DNA of 64,000 bases, taken from NCBI GenBank assembly GCA_030373145.1, contig JAUCZK010000001.1:372001-436000 (forward strand), in the 5' to 3' direction. A model generated the notes under the pieces. That model was not told the origin of the DNA and ran no database searches. It saw only the letters and a program-made list of their open reading frames with translations. Position 1 is the first letter of the stretch; each line of letters opens with the position of its first letter. Shown here piece after piece: positions 56,412-64,000 of the stretch. Source of the stretch: Cyanobium sp. CZS48M. Lineage in GTDB: Bacteria > Cyanobacteriota > Cyanobacteriia > PCC-6307 > Cyanobiaceae. The position numbers and the translations under genes were made by a program.

Positions 56412-57575
56412 TCAGTAATCCACTCCCCGCTTGAGGTCGACGCCGCGCTCGGCGTAGTGCTTGTGGCAAACCATCTCGGAATGCACACTGGCCAGATCGA
56501 AATAAGCGGGGGGATTTTTGCAACGTCCGGTGATGATCACCTCCGTTTCGGCTGGTTTGCGCAGCAGGGTCTGCATGATCGGCTCCACCGGCAGCAGCTC
56601 CAGATCAACGGTGGGATTGAGCTCATCGAGGATCACTGTTTTGTAGAGCCCACTGGAGATGGCAGCCCGGGCAATCTCCCAGGCTCGCTCCGCTTCCACA
56701 TAGTCAATCGGCTGCTGCTGACCCCTCCAGACGATGGCATCGCGGCCGGAGCGCAGATGATCCACCAAGTGGGGATAGCTCTCACGCAGGGCCGCGATCG
56801 CCGCATCTTCGGTGTAGCCGCTGCCGCCCTTCAGCCATTGCAGAATCAGTACGCGGTGGCTCTTGTCCTGGCTGATGCCCCGGCCGATCGCCTGCAGGGC
56901 CTTGCCCAGGGCGCTGGTGGACTTCCCCTTGCCTTCACCGGTGTAGATCTCGATGCCAGTGATGCCCTCACTGTCGTTGGAGCCGCGCCGGTGGGCCCGC
57001 ATCTCCGAGTGGAGGTCGGCGAGTTGCACCAGTGATCGCGGCGCCCCCCGGCCGGTGACGATCACCTCCATGCCCGCCGGCCTGGCGGCCAGGGTACGCA
57101 CCACCTCCTCCACCTCCAGGAGACCGAGGTCGAGCACGGGGCTGAGCTCATCCAGCACCACCACGGAATAGAGGGCACTGGCGATGGCCCCGCGGGCGAT
57201 GTCCCAGCCGCGCTGGGCCTCCTGGCGATCGAAGCGGGTGGCCTCCTCGGCGCTGAAATAGTCGCCGCGGCCGGTGCGCACCTGATCGATCAGGTGGGGG
57301 AAGCCCTGCTGCAGGGCTTCGATTGCCGAATCCTCGTCGTAGGCGCGGCCTGGGCCCTTGAGGAAACGCAGCAGCAGCACCCGGGTGCGCTTGCGCTCGC
57401 AGATTCCCAGGCCGATGGTGCGCAGCACCACCCCGAGGGCGGCCTGGCTCTTGCCCTTGCCGTCGCCGTCGTAGACGTGCAACTGGCCGTGGCTGCGCTC
57501 ATGGCTGCCGGCGGCCGTGCGGATGCCGATGGCGCGGGATGGCGCACCGGAGGCCGCGCTGGAGGTCGGTGCCAT
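56412..57575 (-). CDS. cobO: Tandem-duplicated CobO-like cob(I)alamin adenosyltransferase family protein
   Basis: The 387-residue protein contains two copies of the CobO/BtuR P-loop domain. The first (about 30-200) has DGDGKGKSQAALG and VVLDELSPVLDLGLL; the second (about 208-385) has TGEGKGKSTSALGKALQAIGRG and VILDELNPTVDLELL. Both keep the P-loop and the DEL motif. CobO enzymes adenosylate the cobalt of cobalamin precursors. A two-domain form suggests an internal dimer. It is convergent with moeB and divergent from the LarE-like gene. Confidence 0.85.
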   Translation of the reverse strand: MAPTSSAASGAPSRAIGIRTAAGSHERSHGQLHVYDGDGKGKSQAALGVVLRTIGLGICERKRTRVLLLRFLKGPGRAYDEDSAIEALQQGFPHLIDQVRTGRGDYFSAEEATRFDRQEAQRGWDIARGAIASALYSVVVLDELSPVLDLGLLEVEEVVRTLAARPAGMEVIVTGRGAPRSLVQLADLHSEMRAHRRGSNDSEGITGIEIYTGEGKGKSTSALGKALQAIGRGISQDKSHRVLILQWLKGGSGYTEDAAIAALRESYPHLVDHLRSGRDAIVWRGQQQPIDYVEAERAWEIARAAISSGLYKTVILDELNPTVDLELLPVEPIMQTLLRKPAETEVIITGRCKNPPAYFDLASVHSEMVCHKHYAERGVDLKRGVDY

Positions 57576-57621
57576 GGCCAGGCCTTCTACGGTTGGATCC
57601 TAACGACCCCTGCTCGAGGCC

Positions 57622-58530
57622 ATGCTCTCCCCGGCCCTCCATCCGCTGGTGGAATTCCTGCCAGTGCCTCTGGAGCAGGCCCTCGCCCGGCTGCGCCAGA
57701 GCGTCAGGGGGCTGGGCACTGCGCTGGTGGCCTACTCCGGTGGGGTCGACAGTGCCCTGGTGGCGGCCATCGCCGCCGAACAACTGGGGACCGGCGCCGA
57801 AGCGGTCACTGGAGTGTCGCCGGCCCTGGCACCCCACCTGCTGCAGGAAGCGCGCTCCCAGGCGGCCTGGATGGGGGTCCAGCACCGGGAACTGGCCACC
57901 CGCGAACTGGAGGATCCCGCCTACAGCAGCAATCCCACCGACCGCTGCTACGCCTGCAAGCGGGAACTGCATGGCCTGCTGGCCTCGCTCACGGGCGGCA
58001 CGATTCAGGTGCTTGATGGGGTGAACCAAGACGACCTCGGCGACCATCGCCCAGGCATCCGGGCCGCCCGCGAGCGGGGTGTGCGCTCTCCTCTGGCGGA
58101 GCACGGCCTCGACAAGGCGGCCGTGCGCCAGATCTCCAGAGCCCTGGGTTTCCCCTGGTGGGACAAGCCGGCCCAGCCCTGCCTGGCGTCTCGGTTTCCC
58201 TACGGCGAGCCGGTCACGGCCTCCCGTCTGCAGCGGGTGGCCGCCGCCGAAGACTGGCTGCGCCAGCACGGAGTGAGGCAGCTGCGGGTGCGCTGCCAGG
58301 GGGCGACCGCCCGTGTGGAGATTCCGGCCGATCAACTCGACGACCTGTTCAGCTGGTTGCCGCGCCAGGAGCTGGTGGAGGCTTTCCGATCCCTGGGGTT
58401 CGCGGCTGTCAGCCTCGATCTGGAGGGATTGATCAGCGGCAGGCTCAACCGTGAGGCGAACCTGCAGCCAGCAGCGCCGGGGCCACTGGCTTCGCCTGGG
58501 CTCAGGCAGCCAGACCGAGCGGTTCCCTGA
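57622..58530 (+). CDS. larE: LarE-like PP-loop ATP-pyrophosphatase
   Basis: The 302-residue protein has the PP-loop [13 protein letters not shown] (about residue 37), [15 protein letters not shown] with conserved cysteines, [20 protein letters not shown] and the [14 protein letters not shown] segment. This is the pattern of LarE, which adenylates and sulfurises the nickel-pincer nucleotide precursor, and of the related ATP-utilising family. LarB, LarC and LarA are not nearby, so the substrate here is uncertain. Its last 29 bases overlap the convergent speD gene. Confidence 0.8.
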   Translation: MLSPALHPLVEFLPVPLEQALARLRQSVRGLGTALVAYSGGVDSALVAAIAAEQLGTGAEAVTGVSPALAPHLLQEARSQAAWMGVQHRELATRELEDPAYSSNPTDRCYACKRELHGLLASLTGGTIQVLDGVNQDDLGDHRPGIRAARERGVRSPLAEHGLDKAAVRQISRALGFPWWDKPAQPCLASRFPYGEPVTASRLQRVAAAEDWLRQHGVRQLRVRCQGATARVEIPADQLDDLFSWLPRQELVEAFRSLGFAAVSLDLEGLISGRLNREANLQPAAPGPLASPGLRQPDRAVP

Positions 58531-58984
58531 CCTGTTCGCTGATCGAATCAGGGGTTTCCCGGCGGAAGCTCTTGAGGTTGCGGCTGGAGGCCTCCAGCTC
58601 ATCGGCCAACACCTGACAGGCCCGCTCGGGCATGGTGTGGTCGCCACAGGTGAACACATCCACCGCCGCATAGCCCGACTCGGGCCAGGTGTGGATCGAG
58701 ATGTGGGATTCAGCCAACAGGGCCAGACCCGTGACCCCCTGCGGTTCAAAGCGGTGGGTGATCAGATTGAGCAGGGTGGCGCCGGCACGTTTCGCTGCAA
58801 TCGTGATGGCGTCCCTGAGAAAGGCTTCGTCGTCGAGCTTCTTGGAATCGCAGTTATAAAGCTCGAGGATGCAATGTTTCCCCACCATGTCGCTGGTCGT
58901 GGGGGGCTGGCTCGGAAGGCTTTGGGGGCTTTGAGCTCCACTCCATCCCGGGTTGGGGTGGAGGCAGGGCAGGGTCTGGGTCAT
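58502..58984 (-). CDS. speD: S-adenosylmethionine decarboxylase proenzyme
   Basis: This pyruvoyl enzyme makes decarboxylated SAM for spermidine synthesis. The self-cleavage Ser is in [28 protein letters not shown], and [10 protein letters not shown] precedes it. From the ATG at 58984 it is 160 residues; an ATG at 58888 gives [12 protein letters not shown] and 128 residues, the conserved core. The region before is proline-rich. It lies 47 bases after the recF stop on the same strand. Confidence 0.93.
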   Translation of the reverse strand: MTQTLPCLHPNPGWSGAQSPQSLPSQPPTTSDMVGKHCILELYNCDSKKLDDEAFLRDAITIAAKRAGATLLNLITHRFEPQGVTGLALLAESHISIHTWPESGYAAVDVFTCGDHTMPERACQVLADELEASSRNLKSFRRETPDSISEQVREPLGLAA

Positions 58985-59031
58985 CGAATGCGGGCACACA
59001 GGACTGCACTCTACGCATCCCTTCAGGTTCA

Positions 59032-60201
59032 CTACGGGTCATGGCCTGAATCCGCCAGCGCCCCCCGGCAGATCCGCACCAGCTGGGAGTCGCCCCCCTG
59101 CCAGGTGGCGCTGAATGAGGTCAGGTGGGTGGCGCTCACCAGGCACTGGTGCCCCTTGCCCACCACCTCCAGCAGCAACTCCTGACGCTTGGGGTCCAGC
59201 TCCGCCAGCACGTCATCGAGCAGCAGCAGCGGCGGCTCACCCCAGAGCTGCTGCACCAGCTCCAGCTCCGCCAGTTTCAGGGCCAGCACCAGGGTGCGCT
59301 GCTGGCCGGCGGAGCCGAAGCGGCGGGCGGGCTCCTCCCCCAGCAGCAGTGCCACCTCATCGCGCTGGGGACCCACCTGGCAGACCCCCAGCCGGCGTTC
59401 CTCCGGGCGCTGCCGCAGCAATTGCTCCAGCAGTGCCTCCCGCCAGGGGGCTTCCGCTTCCTCCCCTTCCAGGCGGCTGCCGGCCAGGTAGCGCAACTCC
59501 AGCCGCTCGCGGCCGCCGCTGAGCCGCTCCTGCCAGGCGGCGGCCAGCGGCTGCAGCCTGGCCAGGGCGCGGCGGCGGCGGCGGTGCAGGCGCGTGCCGA
59601 TCAGGGCCATCTGCAGATCGAAAGCGTCGAGCAGCGAAGCCAGTTGTTGCTCCCCCTGGCTGAGGCCCCGGCGCAGCAGCTGGCTGCGCTGGCGCAGCAG
59701 GCGGCCGTAGCGGGCCAGCAACTCTCCGTACACCGGCTCCAGCTGCAGCACCACCCGATCGAGCCACTGACGCCGCAGGGCGGGCTCCCCCCGCACCAGC
59801 TCCAGATCGAGGGCGCTGAAGCCCACGCAGCGCAGGGGGCCCACCAGATCGAGCTGGCGCTCCAGGGTCCGGCCATTGCGGCGGGCCTGGCGCCCCCCCT
59901 GGCGCCTCACCTCCAGTTCCAGCTCCAGCTGATTGAGCTGCGGCGCTGGCCCGTCCGCTCCAGGGGAGTCGTCATCAGCGCACCAGCCGCGCACCAGCGC
60001 CCGGCTCTGGCCATGGCGGATCAGTTCGCGGTCGTGGCTGCTGCGCTGGGAACGCAGGCTGCCCAGCAGCTCCACCGCCTCCAGCAGGTTCGACTTGCCC
60101 TCGCCATTGGCGCCAATCACCAGCAGCCGCGGGGCTGTGAGCTCGAGCGAAAGCTGGGTGTAGTTGCGAAAATCGAGCAGCTCCAGGCGATGCAGCCGAA
60201 T
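59032..60201 (-). CDS. recF: DNA replication and repair protein RecF
   Basis: RecF loads RecA at gaps. The conserved N-terminus ([37 protein letters not shown]) is fully encoded upstream of the first GTG (60120), but no ATG, GTG or TTG exists before the in-frame TGA at 60205-60207. The only candidates are ATT at 60201 or CTG at 60195. With ATT the protein has 389 residues. Walker A is GANGEGKSN and Walker [13 protein letters not shown]. The start codon is thus non-standard or the sequence has an error there. Confidence 0.88.
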   Translation of the reverse strand: MRLHRLELLDFRNYTQLSLELTAPRLLVIGANGEGKSNLLEAVELLGSLRSQRSSHDRELIRHGQSRALVRGWCADDDSPGADGPAPQLNQLELELEVRRQGGRQARRNGRTLERQLDLVGPLRCVGFSALDLELVRGEPALRRQWLDRVVLQLEPVYGELLARYGRLLRQRSQLLRRGLSQGEQQLASLLDAFDLQMALIGTRLHRRRRRALARLQPLAAAWQERLSGGRERLELRYLAGSRLEGEEAEAPWREALLEQLLRQRPEERRLGVCQVGPQRDEVALLLGEEPARRFGSAGQQRTLVLALKLAELELVQQLWGEPPLLLLDDVLAELDPKRQELLLEVVGKGHQCLVSATHLTSFSATWQGGDSQLVRICRGALADSGHDP

Positions 60202-60261
60202 GGGTCAGGAGCGACGTGCGGGTAAGCTACGACCACCGGGACAGGGATGACCTCCCCGCTC

Positions 60262-60335
60262 GGGCATGTAGCTCAGTTGGATAGAGCGTCAGATTCCGGT
60301 TCTGAATGTCGGGGGTTCGAGTCCCTCCATGCTCG
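60262..60335 (+). tRNA. tRNA-Arg (CCG)
   Basis: A 74-base cloverleaf: acceptor GGGCATG with CATGCTC (one G-T pair), discriminator G, anticodon stem TCAGA/TCTGA around loop TTCCGGT (anticodon CCG), and T arm GGGTTCGAGTCCC. No CCA is encoded. The 3' half overlaps the end of the convergent GNAT-like gene. Confidence 0.95.
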
Positions 60336-60822
60336 CTTCATTCGACTCTCCCTGCTGGCTTTCTGTAGTGCTGGTGAGCACCAGGCCCATGGCCCGGATG
60401 CCACCGGGGTCCACCAGGAAGCCGTGCTGTTGAAGGGCTGATAAGGCTTCCGGCGGTGCCGCCACCGAAATGCTGCAGCCACTCAGTTCCCGCCGCAGGC
60501 GGCTGAGGGCGCCGTGCACCAGCACTGCCAGCACGGTGGCCTGCTGGGGATCCCTCGGCCAGGCCGAAAGATCCCAGAGGTTGGCGTTGAGGGCCTGATC
60601 GCTGGTGGCCCGCACGAAGCCCACCAGGCGCCCCTGGGAATTCCGCACGCACAGCTGCCAGGCGCTGCGCTTCAGCACCAGGGCCAGGCGCCGTTCATCG
60701 CGCCTCGCCTCGCCACAGGCCATCAGCAGGCCGTTCAACTCCCCGCTTTCGGGGGGGGCGGTCTCGGTGCGGTAGCCCTCGGGCAGCCGCGGGGCGGGTG
60801 GTTGGCTTCTGAAGGGAATCAA
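60289..60822 (-). CDS. GNAT-like acetyltransferase-type protein, tail overlapping tRNA-Arg
   Basis: From a TTG at 60822 the product is 177 residues. It looks like a small GNAT-type protein: GRLVGFVRATSDQALNANLWDLSAWP matches the central strand region and GFLVDPGGIRAMGL the end. The frame has no earlier stop, so its last 15 or so residues (ASMEGLEPPTFRTGI) are the antisense translation of tRNA-Arg and may not exist in the true protein. It starts eight bases after the ppc stop, and a longer frame to 60930 would enter ppc. Confidence 0.6.
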   Translation of the reverse strand: MIPFRSQPPAPRLPEGYRTETAPPESGELNGLLMACGEARRDERRLALVLKRSAWQLCVRNSQGRLVGFVRATSDQALNANLWDLSAWPRDPQQATVLAVLVHGALSRLRRELSGCSISVAAPPEALSALQQHGFLVDPGGIRAMGLVLTSTTESQQGESNEASMEGLEPPTFRTGI

Positions 60823-60829
60823 GTGCCGC

Positions 60830-63800
60830 TCAACCGGTGTTGCGCAGGCCTGCGGCGATGCCGTTGATGGTGAGCAGGGCGCCGCGCAGCAGTTCGCTGC
60901 GGCTGTAGGTGCGGCCATCCTGGCCATCACCGCTGCTGGCTTCGCTCATCGGCGGCTGCCGGTTCTGGTCGCGCAGGCGCCGCAGCAGGGCCACCTGCAG
61001 GTAGCCCAGGGGAACGATCGTCTGGTTGCGCAGATCGACGGAGAGCTGCAGGGCAGGATCGCCATCCAGCAGTCGGCCGTGGCCGGAGATCTTCAGCACC
61101 AGATCACGGGTGAGCTCGAACTCGGCGGCGATCACCTGGAAGATCTGCTCGAAGGCCTCGCGGTGAGTGGGGCGACCCAGGGCCTGCACGTAGTGGTGAG
61201 CCAGGTCGAGATCCACCTTCGAGAGGGTCATCTCCACCTTGGAGATCAGCATCCGGAAAAAGGGCCAGCGCTGATACAGCAGACGCAGCAACCCCAGCTG
61301 GTCGGGATCGTTATCGAGTTCCTCCTGCAGGGCCGCCCCCACACCGAACCAGCTGGGCAGAAGGAAGCGGCTCTGGGTCCAGCCGAACACCCAGGGGATC
61401 GCCCGCAGGCTGGAGAGATCCTTGGCTCCACTCTTGCGGCGGGCGGGGCGGCTGGAGATCTGCAGCTTGCTGATCTCCTCGATCGGTGTGACCTGCTGGA
61501 AGAAGGCCACCAGGTCGGGGTTCTCATGCACCAGCCGGCGGTAATGCACCCGGGAGCGGGCCGCCAGGCGGCCCATCAGCTCGTTCCAGCTGGGGGTGGC
61601 GTCCACGTTCGTGCCCACCAGGCTGTTCTGCAGCACGGCGGTGGTGACCGTTTCCAGGTTGTAGAGCGCCAGCTCCGGCAGGGAGTATTTGGAGGCCAGC
61701 ACCTCCCCCTGCTCGGTGATCTTGATGCGGCCGTTGAGGGTGCCACTGGGCTGGGCCAGGATCGCCTGGTAGGCCGGCCCACCGCCCCGTCCTACGGAGC
61801 CACCCCGGCCGTGGAAGATGCATAGCGCCACATCGTGTTCGCTGGCCAGCTGCTGCAGGGCGATCTGGGCCTTGTGGATCTCCCAGTTGCTCGAGAGGAA
61901 GCCCGAATCCTTGTTGCTGTCGGAGTAGCCGAGCATCACCTCCTGCAGGGGCTTGTCGGTTTCGGCGCTGCTGGCCAGCAGCGTCCGGTAGAAGGGCTCC
62001 GAGAACAGGCGCTGCATCACTGCCGGCGCCCGCTGCAGATCCTCCACCGTTTCAAACAGGGGCACCACCAGCAGCTGGGTCTGTACTGCTTTGGGATCCA
62101 CCAGGCCCGCCTCCTTGGCCAGCAGCAGCACCTCCAGCAGGTCGGAGACCGTATGGGCCATCGAGATGATGTAGCTGCGGCAGATGCGGGGGCCGAATTC
62201 CTGCTGCAGCCGCTGCAGCATGCGGAACACCGCGAAGGTCTCGTCGGTGGCCGGGCTCCAGCGGGTGGCCGGCGGCAGCAGCGGTCGGCGGGTCTTCAGT
62301 TCCTGCAGCAGCCACTCCACGCGCTGCTCCTCCTCCATCTCCCCATAGGGAATGGGCAGCTGCAGGTAGCGACTCAGTTCATCGAGGGCATCGCTGTGGC
62401 GGGTGCTCTCCTGGCGGATGTCGAGGCTGGCCAGGCAAAAGGCGAAGATGTGCACCTGGCTGAGCAGGGTCTGCAGCGGTTCACAGCTCAGGCCGGTGGT
62501 CTCCAGGCTGTCGCGCAGCAGTTCCAGATCCTGACGCAGCTCGTTCACCGAGCCGTAGTGCAGTTCGGGCGGTGCGGCGGCCATGGGCCCGGTGCCCATG
62601 TTCAGCACTGACGGACCGGCATTCTCGCAGGGGGATTCCCAGCCGGCTTCGGCCAGCTGCTGGTTGCGCTGGTGGGTGAGGCGCAAGCGTTCGACGATGT
62701 AACTGAGCTTGAGCCGGTAGGGCTCCAGCCGGTAGCGGGCGGCCCGCTCCTCGTAGATCTCCGGGAAGCGCAGCCGGTCCATCTCCAGCGACTCCAGCAG
62801 GGGAGCACTCACCTGGGACCACTGCATCGAGATGCTGAGCTGGTCGCGCAGGCCCGATACAGCCGTGATGTAGCGCTCGATCATCAGCTGGCGCTGATAA
62901 CAGGCGGTGCGCCAGGTGATGTCCGGGGTGACGGAGGGGTTGCCATCGCGGTCGGAGCCCACCCAGGATCCGAAGGTGCAGAAGGCATCCCGCGGTGCCT
63001 CCACATCCGGGTAACTACAGGAGAGGGCATTGATGATGCGCTGGCGCAGCAGCGGCATCGCATCGAAGAGCACCTGCTGGAAGTAGTGGAGGGCGTAATC
63101 CACTTCATCAAGCACCGAGGGCTTGAACTGATGCAGTTCGTCGGTGCGCCACCACAGCCGGATCTCCTCCTCCAGCTGCAGCCGCAGGCTGCGCTCGTCC
63201 TGCAGCTCGCTGGGGCTGTCCTGCTGCAGGCGGTGGATCAGGGCCGCCACCCGCCGCTGCTTGTGGCGCACGGTGTGGCGCACGATCTCGGTGGGGTGGG
63301 CCGTGAACACCAGGCGGATGTCGAGTTCCCGCAGCAGGTTCTCGATCTGAGCGGGGGGCACATTCAGCCCGCGCAGGCGGGTGAACAGCTCACGGAAGGT
63401 GGCCGGATCGGTCTGGCTGGCCAGCGGTGGGGCGAACGGATCGGGGCTGGAGGGAGTGGAGGCCTCCTGCAGACTGGCCAGATAGCTGTCTTCCTCGATG
63501 TGCTGCTCGAGGATGTTCACCAGCTGGAAATAAAGCGAGAAGGCGCGGGCAGCGGCGATCGCCTCCGAGAGGTCCATCTCGCGGATCAGCTGCACAATGG
63601 TGGCTGTGGTGTCGATCGTGCCATTGGCCGCTTCCGCTGGCTCGCTCAGCCGCTTGAGCTGCAGCAGCCGCTCGGCCTGATCAGGCGGGCACTCGCTGCG
63701 CAGCACCGTTTGCCAGAGATCCTCCACCAGTTCCAGTCGCTCACCCAGCAGCCGGGTGACTCGGGGGGCTGGAGCCGTGGGAACTGCCTGGGCCAGAACG

Positions 63801-63865
63801 GCGGATGGGGCGGACAGGGGCTGCCGCATGGGGGCCGGCGCAGGCGAGGAAGACTCCATGATCAT
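60830..63865 (-). CDS. ppc: Phosphoenolpyruvate carboxylase
   Basis: Ppc adds bicarbonate to PEP to give oxaloacetate, feeding the partial TCA cycle. The 1011-residue protein has the His site [14 protein letters not shown], the catalytic segments [13 protein letters not shown] and [19 protein letters not shown], and the C-terminal RNTG. Two starts are possible (63865 and 63859); the second has AGGG at better spacing. It begins two bases after the stop of an upstream gene and is followed by a GNAT-like gene. Confidence 0.98.
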   Translation of the reverse strand: MIMESSSPAPAPMRQPLSAPSAVLAQAVPTAPAPRVTRLLGERLELVEDLWQTVLRSECPPDQAERLLQLKRLSEPAEAANGTIDTTATIVQLIREMDLSEAIAAARAFSLYFQLVNILEQHIEEDSYLASLQEASTPSSPDPFAPPLASQTDPATFRELFTRLRGLNVPPAQIENLLRELDIRLVFTAHPTEIVRHTVRHKQRRVAALIHRLQQDSPSELQDERSLRLQLEEEIRLWWRTDELHQFKPSVLDEVDYALHYFQQVLFDAMPLLRQRIINALSCSYPDVEAPRDAFCTFGSWVGSDRDGNPSVTPDITWRTACYQRQLMIERYITAVSGLRDQLSISMQWSQVSAPLLESLEMDRLRFPEIYEERAARYRLEPYRLKLSYIVERLRLTHQRNQQLAEAGWESPCENAGPSVLNMGTGPMAAAPPELHYGSVNELRQDLELLRDSLETTGLSCEPLQTLLSQVHIFAFCLASLDIRQESTRHSDALDELSRYLQLPIPYGEMEEEQRVEWLLQELKTRRPLLPPATRWSPATDETFAVFRMLQRLQQEFGPRICRSYIISMAHTVSDLLEVLLLAKEAGLVDPKAVQTQLLVVPLFETVEDLQRAPAVMQRLFSEPFYRTLLASSAETDKPLQEVMLGYSDSNKDSGFLSSNWEIHKAQIALQQLASEHDVALCIFHGRGGSVGRGGGPAYQAILAQPSGTLNGRIKITEQGEVLASKYSLPELALYNLETVTTAVLQNSLVGTNVDATPSWNELMGRLAARSRVHYRRLVHENPDLVAFFQQVTPIEEISKLQISSRPARRKSGAKDLSSLRAIPWVFGWTQSRFLLPSWFGVGAALQEELDNDPDQLGLLRLLYQRWPFFRMLISKVEMTLSKVDLDLAHHYVQALGRPTHREAFEQIFQVIAAEFELTRDLVLKISGHGRLLDGDPALQLSVDLRNQTIVPLGYLQVALLRRLRDQNRQPPMSEASSGDGQDGRTYSRSELLRGALLTINGIAAGLRNTG

Positions 63866-63867
63866 CC

Positions 63868-64000
63868 CTAAGGGTGAGATGCCGCTGTGTTGCGTGGTGC
63901 TGGTTCCACTTCAGCCAGCCCCATGGCCGTGACTCCATCGGCCAGGATCTGGCTCAATGGCACTCCGGCGTCGTGCCGCTTCAGCCAGCGCATGGCCTCA
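63868..64000 (-). CDS. C-terminal fragment of an unidentified protein upstream of ppc
   Basis: The minus-strand frame from the window edge to a TAG at 63868-63870 encodes [21 protein letters not shown] and ends in a short tail. The rest lies outside the window. In related picocyanobacteria the gene next to ppc is often a glutamate-cysteine ligase (gshA), and the fragment could be its end, but I cannot confirm this from so few residues. It stops two bases before the first ppc ATG, so the two are probably cotranscribed. Confidence 0.45.
   Translation of the reverse strand, partial: EAMRWLKRHDAGVPLSQILADGVTAMGLAEVEPAPRNTAASHP

Noticed and set aside
57576-57621. Possible cobalamin riboswitch before the CobO-like gene
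   Set aside because: The spacer is only 46 bases and shows no B12 box; none was found before cobJ either.
63741-63938. 65-codon minus-strand frame over the ppc start
   Set aside because: It overlaps ppc in another frame and has no recognisable features.
1-64000. CRISPR arrays, insertion sequences, prophage or integrase genes
   Set aside because: No regularly spaced direct repeats, transposase or integrase motifs were seen.

Overview
The window looks like a chromosomal segment of a GC-rich picocyanobacterium of the Cyanobium/Synechococcus (alpha-cyanobacterial) type. It carries psaA-psaB, psaI-psaL, ndhH, ndhN, the clock-associated ldpA, a CAAD-domain protein, a C-3',4' desaturase (crtD), a CbiG-CobJ fusion and several cyanobacteria-restricted DUF proteins (DUF2752, DUF456, DUF1815, DUF2839). 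Gene density is very high, with ATGA-type overlaps and tail-to-tail overlaps. I see no rRNA, CRISPR array, insertion sequence or prophage.

Layout. 1-8.3 kb: a truncated, A/T-richer methyltransferase, then housekeeping genes (DUF2752, ndhH, rsmH, DUF456, cysteine desulfurase, secreted protein, NarL-type response regulator, RluA-like protein, lipA) and tRNA-Pro(CGG). 8.3-11.6 kb: cobJ and a coupled upstream gene for a membrane-anchored acidic protein. 11.6-20.6 kb: the photosystem I block, psaA-psaB with a leader and a strong terminator, an orphan HAE1 RND pump on the opposite strand, then psaI-psaL. 20.6-25.2 kb: a cell-envelope group (glycosyltransferase, NlpC/P60 hydrolase, class A beta-lactamase-like serine hydrolase, alanine racemase) with tRNA-Ser(GCT). 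25.3-42.5 kb: an HNH protein and, on the minus strand, one long ribosomal superoperon running rplC to rpmE-prfA, with secY, adk, rpoA and truA embedded. 42.5-47.1 kb: ndhN-ldpA, a Ycf45-like AAA ATPase, tRNA-Gln(TTG) and a HAD phosphatase. 47.1-54.6 kb: recA behind a LexA-type operator, small DUF proteins, a DinG-derived protein that seems to have lost its P-loop, tyrA, crtD, a fructosamine-kinase-like protein and a CAAD protein. 54.7-58.5 kb: an M67 (JAMM) peptidase next to an E1-rhodanese (MoeB/Uba4-like) protein, a tandem-duplicated CobO-like protein and a LarE-like PP-loop protein. 58.5-64 kb: speD, recF, tRNA-Arg(CCG), a GNAT-like protein, ppc and the tail of a further gene.

How the parts fit. 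Most of the window serves core growth: photosystem I and NDH-1 for electron flow, the ribosome and its release factor for translation, and ppc, lipA, tyrA and cobalamin genes for metabolism. The most unusual signals are long perfect inverted repeats inside coding linkers (recA, a HEAT-like gene, the truA end), apparently inactivated enzyme paralogues (RluA-like without the catalytic Asp; DinG-like without Walker A), an RGG-rich N-terminal extension on ribosomal protein S5, a recF reading frame lacking any standard start codon at the conserved N-terminus, and the M67/E1-rhodanese pair. I found no clear-cut new system. The M67/E1 pair is the best candidate for an under-described pathway here.
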